Source: Eubacterium coprostanoligenes (lineage in GTDB: Bacteria; Bacillota; Clostridia; Oscillospirales; Acutalibacteraceae). Taken from it: a stretch of DNA of 64,000 nucleotides. The stretch lies in assembly GCF_900167205.1 (NCBI RefSeq), contig NZ_FUWW01000004.1, forward strand, positions 62,001 to 126,000. Reading direction: 5' to 3'. The notes below the pieces were generated by a model. That model was not told where the DNA came from. It saw nothing but the letters and a program-made list of their open reading frames with translations, and searched no databases. Positions 27,159 through 36,257 of this stretch are shown in pieces; the first letter of the stretch is position 1, and the number at the start of each line of letters is the position of its first letter. The translations under genes and the position numbers were made by a program.

Positions 27159-30100
27159 ATGAAATTTGGTAAAAGATTAATCAGCTTGTTTTTGGCTGTA
27201 CTTATGGCAACTAGTGTTGTCACCGCTGTGGATTTTTCTGCGTTTGCGGATTCTAATAGCGGAACAAATGTGGATATTAACGCAATAGCAAAGGACAATT
27301 CTTCAATTGCTATCGGAGATTACATTACACTTGGAACATATTATGGCGAACCGATATTATGGCGTTGTGTGGATATAGACGAGAACGGACCGTTGATGCT
27401 TAGTGATAAAATTTTATGTTTAAAAGCTTTCGATGCTGCCGGTGAAAGTGATGAATACCATAGTGATGGTTGGGGATATATTAGAAAAAGGTATGGTTCG
27501 AATTGTTGGTATGATTCGTCTATAAGACAATGGTTAAATACTTCCGGATCAGTTTCGTATTCGCATTGTCCACCAAGTAAGCAAAATGTTTATAATGGTT
27601 CTAATCCGTATGATGAAGAAAATGGATTTTTATCAGGGTTTTCATTAAATGATTTAAGAGAAATAAAGGAAGTAACACACCGAGTCTATTTGAATAGTTA
27701 TGATCAAACAAGAAAAGGCTACTGTGATGGTGGAAGTAAAGAATTAAATTATCTTATAAACTCTTCAAGTAGTCCGATTGATTATTCAAAGTATTATTAT
27801 CAAAATGTAACTGATAATTTATTCCTTTTGGGTCCGGAACAAATTGATGAGGCTTGTAATAATTTGGGGAAAAACTATATTTTATATCCCTATCCAACTG
27901 CTTCCGCAGTTAAAAACAGTACGTTTAAAAATTCAAGTTTAGACCCTTCAAAAACCTGGGAGACATTTTTTGGTGTTCCCAGAAATGAGGGAGCATCATA
28001 TGAAAATGTAACTTTGTCATGTACTTTAGATGGTACAAATTCAACTCGTGTTATAGCGGCATATAATGGAGAAATTGGAATTCGTCCGGCTTTTTATTTA
28101 AACACAGAAATATACACTCAACATACAGAATACAATAAAGCAATTGAAAACATGCTCGGGGATATAAATTTGGGACCTTATGCATTAAATGGTGCTACTA
28201 TTGATATTGCCGGTCACAAAATACCGCTCGTCAAATTGGAAGCCGGTATCAAAATGAGCATCGGCGATTTCAAAATTATTGACGATCAAAAAAATAATAC
28301 CGTTCAAGTCCTTTTGGGATATGATCAAAAGGCATCCGCAAATATAGACGGGTCGATGAACAGCGGTTATTGGTCGGACTCGTATCGCGAAGTAAAAAGC
28401 ATGTATCAAGATCTGACCGGCAAAAAGGTTGACACAACGCGATTGTGGAACAAATATTCCGCCATGCGAGGAAAACTCAAAAAGGTCGGATGCAATCTTG
28501 TTGTCGGAGTCGATGCCACATTTACAGGCTTTCTCGAGTTTAAAAAAGTAAACGGCGGTCTTGAATATTCCGACGGCGGCATGATGGCAGAGTTTAATGC
28601 CTCCGGCTCATTTCGTCATTATACCGGACCTGCTTATGCAACACTCGGCATAGGTCTCGGAGCAAAGGGCAAACTTTATTTTAAAAACGAAAACAACAAA
28701 ATCAATCCTGCAATAAGCGTTGACCCGTCAATTGCATTGAGTGTGGGCGGCGGCATCGGCACACGAAATACATATGCCGAAATTGTCGGTTACGGCACGC
28801 TCGGCGCAAATATTTCCACTGCCGCAGAAACTCCGTTCAAGGCTTATCTCGACCTCGGCGTTAAATGGGGCGGCTATGTTTTGGGCAAAAAGATTGAAAA
28901 AATTTCAGGTGAGCGCTCCTTTGCCAAGGTGGAACTTTATCCGAATTTCGGCGCAGATGCATCTGCTCGTGCCAAATCTTTTGCCCTTACCAAAGGTGTC
29001 ACGGTGCTCAATAAAAGCGGATATGACAGCCTGATTGATTCGGCTGAATATATCAACAGAGATTATCTTAAAAAATCCGATTCGTCAGCCAGAAAATCAA
29101 GGTCGAAAATCGCCGCTCAATCGGCTGATAACGGCTCACTGTCCAAATTTGAAAAAACAAATGCCTATCCGCTGAGTCAGCCCTCACTTGTCAGCTTTAA
29201 TGATGATACGGCTCTTTTGGTTTGGATAGATGACAACGGCGAAAAGAGCGATGCCAATAAAGCCTCGCTGTATTATTCATATTACAACGGCACATCATGG
29301 TCGACACCTCAAACACTTTTTGAGGACAGAACAAACAACGATATGCCGAGTGTTTATTCAGATGGCGAAAGAGCATATATAGTTTGGCAAAGGGCGTCAA
29401 AGGTGTTTGATGACGCTGCCGATATGTCGGAAATGATAAAATACTATAATTTATACGAAACAACATTCACCGCTTCAAGCGGCGAGTTCAGCGACCCGAT
29501 TCGCATTAATTCAAGCGACAATACTGCCTTTGAGTTTAATCCTGTTGTTTACGGCAGTGACGGCGCATTTTCAGTTTCGTGGATGGAAAATTCGGACAAC
29601 AATGTTTATCAGGAAAGCGGAAATAACACTTTATATTTGGCAAAATATGATTCTGCCGGTGCACAAACCGAGCTTAACTCTGTTGTTTCAACTACCGACA
29701 TTATCACAAAATTTGATGTGGCAGGCACATGCTTGTACTATTCCGTCCAAAGTGATGAAGCAAATTCGCTATATTATTATTCCTCGGGCAGTTCAACAAA
29801 GCTCGTTGATTCCGTAATTGATTTTTCTGGTTTTGACAATAGGGTTTATTACATAGACAATGACAGTGTGTTGAAAGATAAACATAAGCTTCAATATCCT
29901 TCAACATGGTGCTCTACAACATATTCTGAAATCTCCGGTTTACAAGATATTAAAATTGCTTATGACAGTCAAAAAAGTAATATTTATCTTTTTACAACCG
30001 CTGTAAATGAGGATTATACAAAGGATTTGTATTACTGCAAGATCGAATCGGAAACGTGCACTCCTCTTGAAAAATATTCTCAAAGTCATGCATTTATCAG

Positions 30101-31733
30101 GAATTATTCGCCTGTAGTATTATCTGACGGCACACCGTATGTTGCGTATAACAATATTGATTTGTCATCATCAACAGATTATGAGCAGTCAACACTCCTT
30201 GTCGACGGAAAAACCGAGTCTGTAGACACGCAGTTAAACTATGTCGATTTTGACAATTCGCAGTTAAATTCCGAGTCGATTGATTTAAAATGCGAAATTC
30301 AAAATAACAGCTCCGTAAATGTCAATAAATTCAACTTCACTGTGTCCAACAGCAAGGGCGATATTTTATCGTCGGGTGAGCTTAATTGCTTGGTCAACGC
30401 TTTTGCCTCATCGGTTGCGACAATCAATATCCCAACACCGCAGGACAAAAAGGATAAAATCACAGTTATGGTTTTACCCTCCGGTTATGATGATCATAAC
30501 AAAGAAAACAACACGGTCACCACAACGCTTGAATGTGCTCACTCCTATGACGAAACGGTTGTTTTGCCTACCTGCGACGCCCCGGGCAAAATAACATATG
30601 TATGCAAATACTGCTCCGATGAATCCGAAACCGCTTTGGCACAACTTGACGGTTCTGCACTTCAATCGGCACTTGTAAAAGCAAAAAATATGATTGACTC
30701 CAAGGCTCAATATTCGTCAATGATTGAGGATGTCGAAACGCTTTACAACACATATTCCTCCGCTTATCACGATTATCATTATCAAGATGATATTGACAAT
30801 GCTGCTACGAAGCTTCTTTCGGCTATCTCACTTACAGAAAATTTTGTGATTAAAACCGTTTCACTTTCGCTTGAGAGTAGCATAACAATGAACTTCAAGG
30901 TGTTCAAAAACAGTCTTTCGTCTTTTGATGACTTCTATATGACCTTTGAATGTGGCGGAAAAGAAGAAAAAGTTACGAATTATAAGCAGGACGGAAACTA
31001 TTATGTGTTCTCGTACAAAGGCATAAATCCTCAGCTTATGAACGATAAGGTGACTGCTGTTTTGCACGCTAAAAACAGCAATGGTGAATACACAAGCCCT
31101 GAAAAGGTGATGAGTGTCAGAGAGTATGCCTATACAATGCTTGACCGATACAGTTCCGATGATCACTCAAAACTTCGTACTTTGCTTGTGGACTTGCTCA
31201 ATTACGGTTCTGCGACACAAAAATATGTCGGTTATCAAACAGATAATCTTGCAAATTCAGACCTGACTGCCACTCAAAAAAGTTGGGCAAGCAAGGACAC
31301 AAAAGAATTCAAGAACATCAGAAACTTTAATTACAAAACCATAAGTAACCCAACCGTACAGTGGAATTCTTGCGGTTTGGTGCTTGGCAATGCAATTATG
31401 TTTAAGGTGAAGTTCACCGCAAATAATGTTGAAAACAAAACCGTTGAAATCACCTTAAGAAACGCAAAGTTCACCTATGATAAAAATGATTTTAAAGATA
31501 ACGGTGACGGCACATATTATGTGTATTGCAACGAACTTTTTGCACATGAAGTTAGTGACGAGGTGCTTCTTACGGTTTATGAAAACGGTGTTCCTTGCAG
31601 TAACACAATGCGTTTCAGCATTGAATCCTATGCCCGATTGGTAAGGGATAATTACAAGGGCACACCTCTTGACGAAATGATAACAACAATGATGCTGTAC
31701 GGAAACAGCGCAAAAGAATATAAAAATGTATAA
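27159..31733 (+). CDS. Large secreted multidomain protein with DUF6273 domain, function unknown
   Basis: A 1524-residue exported protein. Residues 1-31 form a signal peptide ending near FAD. Residues about 45-330 are DUF6273-like (ILWRCVDIDENGPLML; WYDSSIRQWLN; IGIRPAFYLN). About 335-610 is a glycine-rich beta region (GYVLGKKIEKI). About 660-1020 has WxD- and YxxYNGTSWSTP-type strands suggesting beta-propeller repeats. About 1030-1130 looks like a CARDB-type adhesion domain, followed by a Cys-containing HSYDE...PTCDAPGK linker with two CxxC motifs and a FIVAR-like helix pair. About 1230-1524 is the C-terminal module shared with the upstream pseudogene. No sortase motif or dockerin is seen. 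It probably acts at or outside the cell surface. Confidence 0.8.
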   Translation: MKFGKRLISLFLAVLMATSVVTAVDFSAFADSNSGTNVDINAIAKDNSSIAIGDYITLGTYYGEPILWRCVDIDENGPLMLSDKILCLKAFDAAGESDEYHSDGWGYIRKRYGSNCWYDSSIRQWLNTSGSVSYSHCPPSKQNVYNGSNPYDEENGFLSGFSLNDLREIKEVTHRVYLNSYDQTRKGYCDGGSKELNYLINSSSSPIDYSKYYYQNVTDNLFLLGPEQIDEACNNLGKNYILYPYPTASAVKNSTFKNSSLDPSKTWETFFGVPRNEGASYENVTLSCTLDGTNSTRVIAAYNGEIGIRPAFYLNTEIYTQHTEYNKAIENMLGDINLGPYALNGATIDIAGHKIPLVKLEAGIKMSIGDFKIIDDQKNNTVQVLLGYDQKASANIDGSMNSGYWSDSYREVKSMYQDLTGKKVDTTRLWNKYSAMRGKLKKVGCNLVVGVDATFTGFLEFKKVNGGLEYSDGGMMAEFNASGSFRHYTGPAYATLGIGLGAKGKLYFKNENNKINPAISVDPSIALSVGGGIGTRNTYAEIVGYGTLGANISTAAETPFKAYLDLGVKWGGYVLGKKIEKISGERSFAKVELYPNFGADASARAKSFALTKGVTVLNKSGYDSLIDSAEYINRDYLKKSDSSARKSRSKIAAQSADNGSLSKFEKTNAYPLSQPSLVSFNDDTALLVWIDDNGEKSDANKASLYYSYYNGTSWSTPQTLFEDRTNNDMPSVYSDGERAYIVWQRASKVFDDAADMSEMIKYYNLYETTFTASSGEFSDPIRINSSDNTAFEFNPVVYGSDGAFSVSWMENSDNNVYQESGNNTLYLAKYDSAGAQTELNSVVSTTDIITKFDVAGTCLYYSVQSDEANSLYYYSSGSSTKLVDSVIDFSGFDNRVYYIDNDSVLKDKHKLQYPSTWCSTTYSEISGLQDIKIAYDSQKSNIYLFTTAVNEDYTKDLYYCKIESETCTPLEKYSQSHAFIRNYSPVVLSDGTPYVAYNNIDLSSSTDYEQSTLLVDGKTESVDTQLNYVDFDNSQLNSESIDLKCEIQNNSSVNVNKFNFTVSNSKGDILSSGELNCLVNAFASSVATINIPTPQDKKDKITVMVLPSGYDDHNKENNTVTTTLECAHSYDETVVLPTCDAPGKITYVCKYCSDESETALAQLDGSALQSALVKAKNMIDSKAQYSSMIEDVETLYNTYSSAYHDYHYQDDIDNAATKLLSAISLTENFVIKTVSLSLESSITMNFKVFKNSLSSFDDFYMTFECGGKEEKVTNYKQDGNYYVFSYKGINPQLMNDKVTAVLHAKNSNGEYTSPEKVMSVREYAYTMLDRYSSDDHSKLRTLLVDLLNYGSATQKYVGYQTDNLANSDLTATQKSWASKDTKEFKNIRNFNYKTISNPTVQWNSCGLVLGNAIMFKVKFTANNVENKTVEITLRNAKFTYDKNDFKDNGDGTYYVYCNELFAHEVSDEVLLTVYENGVPCSNTMRFSIESYARLVRDNYKGTPLDEMITTMMLYGNSAKEYKNV
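31113..31730 (+). repeat. Direct repeat copy 2 (C-terminal module)
   Basis: Partner of 26340-26957. It encodes the last 206 residues of the 1524-residue secreted protein. Confidence 0.8.
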
Positions 31734-31743
31734 GGAGGTTAAA

Positions 31744-31854
31744 ATGAAAAAGTATACAAAACCACAGGCTGAATTGCAGGAATTTAAAATCTGTGATGTT
31801 ATTACAACAAGCGCCAATGATAATAGAGAACCTGTTGAAACACCTGATTTATAA
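31744..31854 (+). CDS. 36-residue peptide with YxxP N terminus, function unknown
   Basis: A short gene ten bases after the large secreted-protein gene, with AAGGAGGT (31733-31740) as ribosome site. The product begins MKKYTKPQAELQEFKICDVI followed by TTSANDNREPVETPDL. This pattern (MKKY-x-x-P ... DVITTS) is, from memory, frequent among uncharacterised short proteins of Clostridia. The YxxP element also resembles the leader recognition sequence of paeninodin-type lasso peptide precursors, which are bound by PqqD-like proteins. No lasso cyclase or leader protease is present here. It has one Cys and a Thr/Ser pair. A terminator closes the unit. Confidence 0.7.
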   Translation: MKKYTKPQAELQEFKICDVITTSANDNREPVETPDL

Positions 31855-31867
31855 AAACATAAGTTTT

Positions 31868-31895
31868 AAGAGCGGTCATTATGATCGCTCTTTTT
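31868..31895 (+). terminator. Intrinsic terminator after the peptide gene
   Basis: AAGAGCG (31868-31874) pairs with CGCTCTT (31886-31892), with inner pairing TCA/TGA, followed by TTTTT. Confidence 0.85.
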
Positions 31896-31921
31896 ATATA
31901 ATATATAAATTAATAATTGTG

Positions 31922-31950
31922 TTGAAAAAATCGGCATAAAATGTTAAAAT
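31922..31950 (+). promoter_or_regulatory. Promoter of the tepA-spoIIIE cluster
   Basis: TTGAAA at 31922-31927 and TAAAAT at 31945-31950 with a 17-base spacer, 41 bases before tepA. Confidence 0.55.
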
Positions 31951-31991
31951 ATAATGTAATGCTTTGTGCATAATAGTAAAGAGGTGCTGTT

Positions 31992-32681
31992 ATGTGCAAA
32001 GAAAACGAAGATTTTAACGAAAACAACAATAACGGTGAGCAAGGCTCAACCTTTGAAACAGGCTCGATAACGGTCAAAAAAGATGGGCATTTCATTCATT
32101 GCCTGACTGTTATCGGTCAAATTGAGGGGCATTATATTTTGCCGAGCCAAAACAAAACCACCAAATATGAGCATGTCATTCCACAGCTTGTTGCGATTGA
32201 GGAAAGCAAGGAGATTGACGGATTGTTGATTATACTCAATACCGTTGGCGGAGATGTTGAAGCAGGGCTTGCCATTGCAGAGCTTCTTTCAACTATGAAA
32301 ACTCCCACCGCTTCGCTTGTCCTTGGCGGAGGTCACAGTATCGGCGTTCCGCTTGCTGTCAGCTGTAAGCGTAGCTTCATTGTGCCGACTGCAACAATGA
32401 CCGTGCACCCTGTTCGTATGAACGGAACGGTTCTCGGTGTTCCGCAAACCCTTTCGTATTTTGAAAAAATGCAGGATAGGATTGCAAGGTTTGTTGAGAA
32501 TAATTCGCAGATTACAGCCGATGAATTCAGAGCATTGATGATGAAAACAGGCGAGCTGATTATGGATGTGGGTACTGTGCTTGACGGCGAAGAAGCTGTC
32601 AAATGCGGACTTGTTGATGAACTCGGTGGTTTATCGGATGCACTTGACTATCTTGAATCGGTAATTGAGGAGGAAAACTGA
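31992..32681 (+). CDS. tepA: TepA/ClpP-like serine protease
   Basis: A 229-residue ClpP-fold protein of the TepA (YmfB) branch. After a polar N terminus of about 30 residues, the ClpP core has [20 protein letters not shown], the nucleophile Ser116 in GGGHSIG and His139 in TMTVHPVRM; the third member is probably Asp in the [15 protein letters not shown] helix. TepA of Bacillus was linked to degradation of secreted-protein signal peptides or precursors. The order tepA-ylzJ-(...)-spoIIIE follows Bacillus. Its TGA stop shares one base with the ylzJ start. Confidence 0.87.
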   Translation: MCKENEDFNENNNNGEQGSTFETGSITVKKDGHFIHCLTVIGQIEGHYILPSQNKTTKYEHVIPQLVAIEESKEIDGLLIILNTVGGDVEAGLAIAELLSTMKTPTASLVLGGGHSIGVPLAVSCKRSFIVPTATMTVHPVRMNGTVLGVPQTLSYFEKMQDRIARFVENNSQITADEFRALMMKTGELIMDVGTVLDGEEAVKCGLVDELGGLSDALDYLESVIEEEN

Positions 32682-32890
32682 TGCTTTATACTGTTGTTGA
32701 TGTTAATGAAGTTTTTTATAAAAACGAAATGATTATTTCCAAGCCTCGTTCTACCAATCCTTATGATTATATCAGGACAGGCTATTATCTTGATAACGCT
32801 CAATTTTTCGGAGGAAAAAACAATGTCGATTTTAACTGCAATATTTCAGGCACTATTCCAAGCGGTGTGCCGAATTTTTCCAATAAGTGA
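32681..32890 (+). CDS. ylzJ: YlzJ-like protein
   Basis: A 69-residue protein matching YlzJ in size and N terminus ([17 protein letters not shown] followed by a polar middle with Tyr residues). YlzJ-like proteins are small, uncharacterised, and found between tepA and spoIIIE in many Firmicutes. The start overlaps the tepA stop by one base. Its last 23 codons overlap the next gene in another frame, a long overlap; the C-terminal part (NNVDFNCNISG) may be unconserved. No function is known. Confidence 0.65.
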   Translation: MLYTVVDVNEVFYKNEMIISKPRSTNPYDYIRTGYYLDNAQFFGGKNNVDFNCNISGTIPSGVPNFSNK

Positions 32891-33686
32891 AACTGCTCAT
32901 TCTTCTGTTTTCCACGATTTTGCCGGCAGATTTTCAGGTGAGTGCTCGTCCCTCACCGGTATTGTACATATAGGTATCGCCGTGGGCATTGTAATTGCTT
33001 CTTATAAGCTGTTTTTGAAAATGTCTTATGAGCTGTTTTCCACTGTCGGCGATGTGTTCAAAAAACGACTAAAGGGAAGCAAACCAAGCGGTGCAAGGCA
33101 TTATATGTATATGACTCTTATGAGCTTTTGCCCAATGCTTTTGTGGCTCATTCCTTGCGGTAAATACGGACTTCTTTATAATGTTCTTCGCACTACACAG
33201 TTCAACAAAACACTCCTTGATGACGGTCTGTTCCTTGCAATTACAGGCGTGCTTCTCATTCTTGCATCGGTTCAACTTGCAAAATCAAGCATACCAAAGC
33301 CGGTTGCGGAACTTCCTGCAATCATTGTCGGAGCATTGAGCGTATTTTTGATTCCTGTATCGGGTTTTTCGTTTATCGGTGTTGTGCTTGCCGTTCTTGT
33401 TCTTTTTGGTGTGAGCAAAAGACACGCAATCAATTATGCGTTGCTGATGAGCGTTCCTGTGCTTGTTGTCAGCGGTATTGTTGAGATTTGCATCAGCGTT
33501 ACTCATGTCGGTGTTGCTTCGATTATTATCGGTCTTGTGATTTCAATCGTTGCTTCGTTTTTAAGCACCGTATTTCTCAAATACTTTGTCAGCAAAGGCT
33601 ATTTGAAGTATTTTGGTTATTATGATGTCGCAGTCGGTATTATAATACTTGTTATCGGTATTTTTGAATTGATATTAAGAAAATAA
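32823..33686 (+). CDS. UppP/BacA-like membrane protein lacking expected catalytic motifs
   Basis: A 287-residue polytopic protein with about eight hydrophobic segments. The start at 32823 follows GGAGG by seven bases. Fold and motif order follow undecaprenyl-pyrophosphate phosphatase UppP (BacA): an N-terminal IFQALFQAVCRIFPISETAH in place of the usual VQGLTEFLPISSSGH, and IPVSGFSFIGVVLAVLVLFG where PGTSRSGATIAGALLLG is expected. Thus the Glu of the first motif is Arg and the SRS of the second is missing. UppP recycles the lipid carrier of cell-wall synthesis; this copy probably does not hydrolyse in the standard way. It lies between ylzJ and spoIIIE. Confidence 0.65.
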   Translation: MSILTAIFQALFQAVCRIFPISETAHSSVFHDFAGRFSGECSSLTGIVHIGIAVGIVIASYKLFLKMSYELFSTVGDVFKKRLKGSKPSGARHYMYMTLMSFCPMLLWLIPCGKYGLLYNVLRTTQFNKTLLDDGLFLAITGVLLILASVQLAKSSIPKPVAELPAIIVGALSVFLIPVSGFSFIGVVLAVLVLFGVSKRHAINYALLMSVPVLVVSGIVEICISVTHVGVASIIIGLVISIVASFLSTVFLKYFVSKGYLKYFGYYDVAVGIIILVIGIFELILRK

Positions 33687-33698
33687 AGTAGGTAAATT

Positions 33699-36257
33699 AT
33701 GGCTAACAGTAAAAATTTTAAACAAAAACAGAATAAAAAGCCGACCCCTAAAAAGCCTGTTACTCATTCAAAAAAGGCTCTTGCAGAGTTTGAGGAGCAA
33801 CAGAGAATTATGGATCTTGAAGCGCAGGCAAACAAAAACAGAATTGTCAGCATAATTATTTTTGCATTTTCGGTTTTGTTTTTCTTTGTTGCGGTTATTC
33901 CGGGCGAGAATTTTTGGAATGATGTTCACAATGTTTACATAGGTCTTTTCGGTTGGATGGCATCAATTGTTTTCCCGCTTTTGAGTCTTGCTTATTCGTT
34001 TCTTGTTCAAAAAACAAAGTCGAGTAAAAAGATGATTGCAGAGCCGATTTGTATTATTCTTATTGTGCTTTTTATCTCTGCATTTATTTATATCATAAAA
34101 GCAAAAAGCGGTGTCCCGTTCCTTGACACTTGCAAGAACGAGTTCGCAGATGCTCCGTTTAATTTTAACGGCGGATTTTTTGGCGCTGTTTTGGGATGGC
34201 TCTTTATGACAATGGGCAAAGCACCTGCGATTGTTATTGATTTGCTTTTTATAATCGTTGTGATTATGCTTCTTTCAAAGGTGACGGTCAATCAATTTTT
34301 CAAAAACACAACAAAGCCTGTTCGTGCTGTTGTTGAAAAGGCAACACCTTATATTGAGGAACGCCGTGAAAGACGCAGAATGAACAATGTTGATATTCCT
34401 CTTGACGATGAGCCTCCTGTTCAGGAAGAAAAGCCGAAGAAAAAGGCAAAGACAAAGGCTGAAAAAACACAGGATGTTGAGGAAGCAGAAGAACCTGCCG
34501 ATGATTATTCCAAACTCATTGCCGAGATTAATCAGGCAACAAGCAAAAATAAGCAGAGCAGACAGGAAACAAAGAAAAAAACTATTGATGACATTGTTAA
34601 AACCGCAAGCGAGGATAAGACAGAAAAGCCTGATGAAGAAAAATCAGAGCCTATCCCAGAGTTTGTGGTTACAGAGGAGGATATGCAAAAGGAAGTTAAG
34701 GAATATAAACTTCCAAGCGTTGATATTCTCAAAACCGTTAAGCATAAATCTGCAAAAGATGTGTCTGCCGAACTTAAAAATAACGCAGAACTTTTGGTTG
34801 ATACTCTTGCTTCGTTTGGTGTTCAGGCAGAAATCACCGATATTTCAAGAGGTCCGACGGTTACAAGATATGAATTAAAACCTGCTTCGGGTGTTCGTAT
34901 CAGTAAGATTACAAATCTTTCGGATGATATTGCGCTTAACCTTGCAGCTGTAAATGTTCGTATTGAAGCTCCTATTCCGGGCAAAGCTGCTGTCGGAATA
35001 GAAATTCCGAATACCGTTAAAAACAGCGTTTCTATGCGTGAGGTTATTGATTCTGCCGATTTCAATGCTCAAAAGTCACTCCTGTCGGCAGGACTTGGCA
35101 AGGATATTGCAGGCAAAACCGTATTTTGTGATATTGCAAAAATGCCTCACTTGCTTATTGCGGGCACAACAGGTTCAGGTAAATCTGTTTGTATGAACTC
35201 AATTATTGTATCTATTCTTTATAGGGCAAATCCCGAAGAAGTAAAATTCCTTATGATTGACCCTAAAAAGGTAGAGTTTTCAAAATATGAGAACATTCCG
35301 CACCTTCTTGTTCCGGTTGTTACCGACCCACGCAAGGCTTCGGGTGCACTCGGCTGGGCAGTGTCGGAAATGCTTGAGCGTTATCAAAAGTTCAGCGACA
35401 CAGGCGTGCGTGACATCGAAGGCTACAATCGTTATGTTGAAAAGCATGAGGATATGAAGCCAATGCCGAAGATTGTTATTTGCATTGATGAGCTTGCCGA
35501 TCTTATGATGGCTGCTCCAAAAGAGGTTGAAGACAGTATTTGTCGTCTTGCTCAAATGGCTCGTGCCGCAGGTATGCACCTTGTTATCGCAACCCAAAGA
35601 CCGTCTGTTGATGTCATCACGGGTCTTATTAAGGCTAATATTTCATCTCGTATCGCACTTACGGTTTCTTCCGCAATCGACTCTCGTACAATTCTTGATT
35701 CCAGCGGTGCAGAAAAACTTCTTGGTATGGGTGATATGCTGTATTCTCCTATCGGTTCAAACAAGCCACTCCGTGTTCAGGGTTGTTATATCAGCGATGA
35801 CGAAGTCGAAGCACTTTGCGAATTCATCAAAAATCAGGGCGAAAGCGAGTACAGCGAAGAAATCCAAAAGGAAATCGAGAGTAAAGCCGTTCAGGACAAA
35901 ACTTCAAACAAGTTTACCGATGGTGGTGATTCGGCTGAAAATCTTGACCCTCTGTTTGATGATGCGGTTGATGTCGTTCTTGAAAACGGCAAGGCTTCAA
36001 CCTCGTTCTTACAGCGTAAGCTCGGAGTCGGTTATTCAAGAGGCTCAAAGATTATGGACCAAATGGAGGATAAGCACATTATCGGTCCTGCCGAGGGTGC
36101 AAAGCCGAGAAAGATATTAATCAATAAACAGCAATGGATTCAGATTAAGGCACAGGGTCCGGCACCTGAATTCACGGCTGATAACACAGAGCAGTTGGAA
36201 TTTGGTTCTGATGAAGTAATAGATAATCAAGATTTGAACGAGGACAGCTATGAATAA
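33699..36257 (+). CDS. spoIIIE: FtsK/SpoIIIE DNA translocase
   Basis: An 852-residue septal DNA pump. Four membrane helices lie at about residues 50-200. A charged linker rich in Lys/Glu spans about 220-340. The alpha/beta motor follows: SRGPTVTRYELKPASGVRISKI, Walker A GTTGSGKS near residue 488, Walker B VICIDELADLMM and ATQRPSVDVITGLIKANI. The C-terminal winged-helix gamma domain (residues about 750-820, FLQRKLGVGYSRGSKIMDQM) reads orienting DNA motifs. In spore-formers SpoIIIE moves the chromosome into the forespore; FtsK-like division roles are also possible. The end overlaps the YgiQ gene by eight bases. Confidence 0.93.
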   Translation: MANSKNFKQKQNKKPTPKKPVTHSKKALAEFEEQQRIMDLEAQANKNRIVSIIIFAFSVLFFFVAVIPGENFWNDVHNVYIGLFGWMASIVFPLLSLAYSFLVQKTKSSKKMIAEPICIILIVLFISAFIYIIKAKSGVPFLDTCKNEFADAPFNFNGGFFGAVLGWLFMTMGKAPAIVIDLLFIIVVIMLLSKVTVNQFFKNTTKPVRAVVEKATPYIEERRERRRMNNVDIPLDDEPPVQEEKPKKKAKTKAEKTQDVEEAEEPADDYSKLIAEINQATSKNKQSRQETKKKTIDDIVKTASEDKTEKPDEEKSEPIPEFVVTEEDMQKEVKEYKLPSVDILKTVKHKSAKDVSAELKNNAELLVDTLASFGVQAEITDISRGPTVTRYELKPASGVRISKITNLSDDIALNLAAVNVRIEAPIPGKAAVGIEIPNTVKNSVSMREVIDSADFNAQKSLLSAGLGKDIAGKTVFCDIAKMPHLLIAGTTGSGKSVCMNSIIVSILYRANPEEVKFLMIDPKKVEFSKYENIPHLLVPVVTDPRKASGALGWAVSEMLERYQKFSDTGVRDIEGYNRYVEKHEDMKPMPKIVICIDELADLMMAAPKEVEDSICRLAQMARAAGMHLVIATQRPSVDVITGLIKANISSRIALTVSSAIDSRTILDSSGAEKLLGMGDMLYSPIGSNKPLRVQGCYISDDEVEALCEFIKNQGESEYSEEIQKEIESKAVQDKTSNKFTDGGDSAENLDPLFDDAVDVVLENGKASTSFLQRKLGVGYSRGSKIMDQMEDKHIIGPAEGAKPRKILINKQQWIQIKAQGPAPEFTADNTEQLEFGSDEVIDNQDLNEDSYE

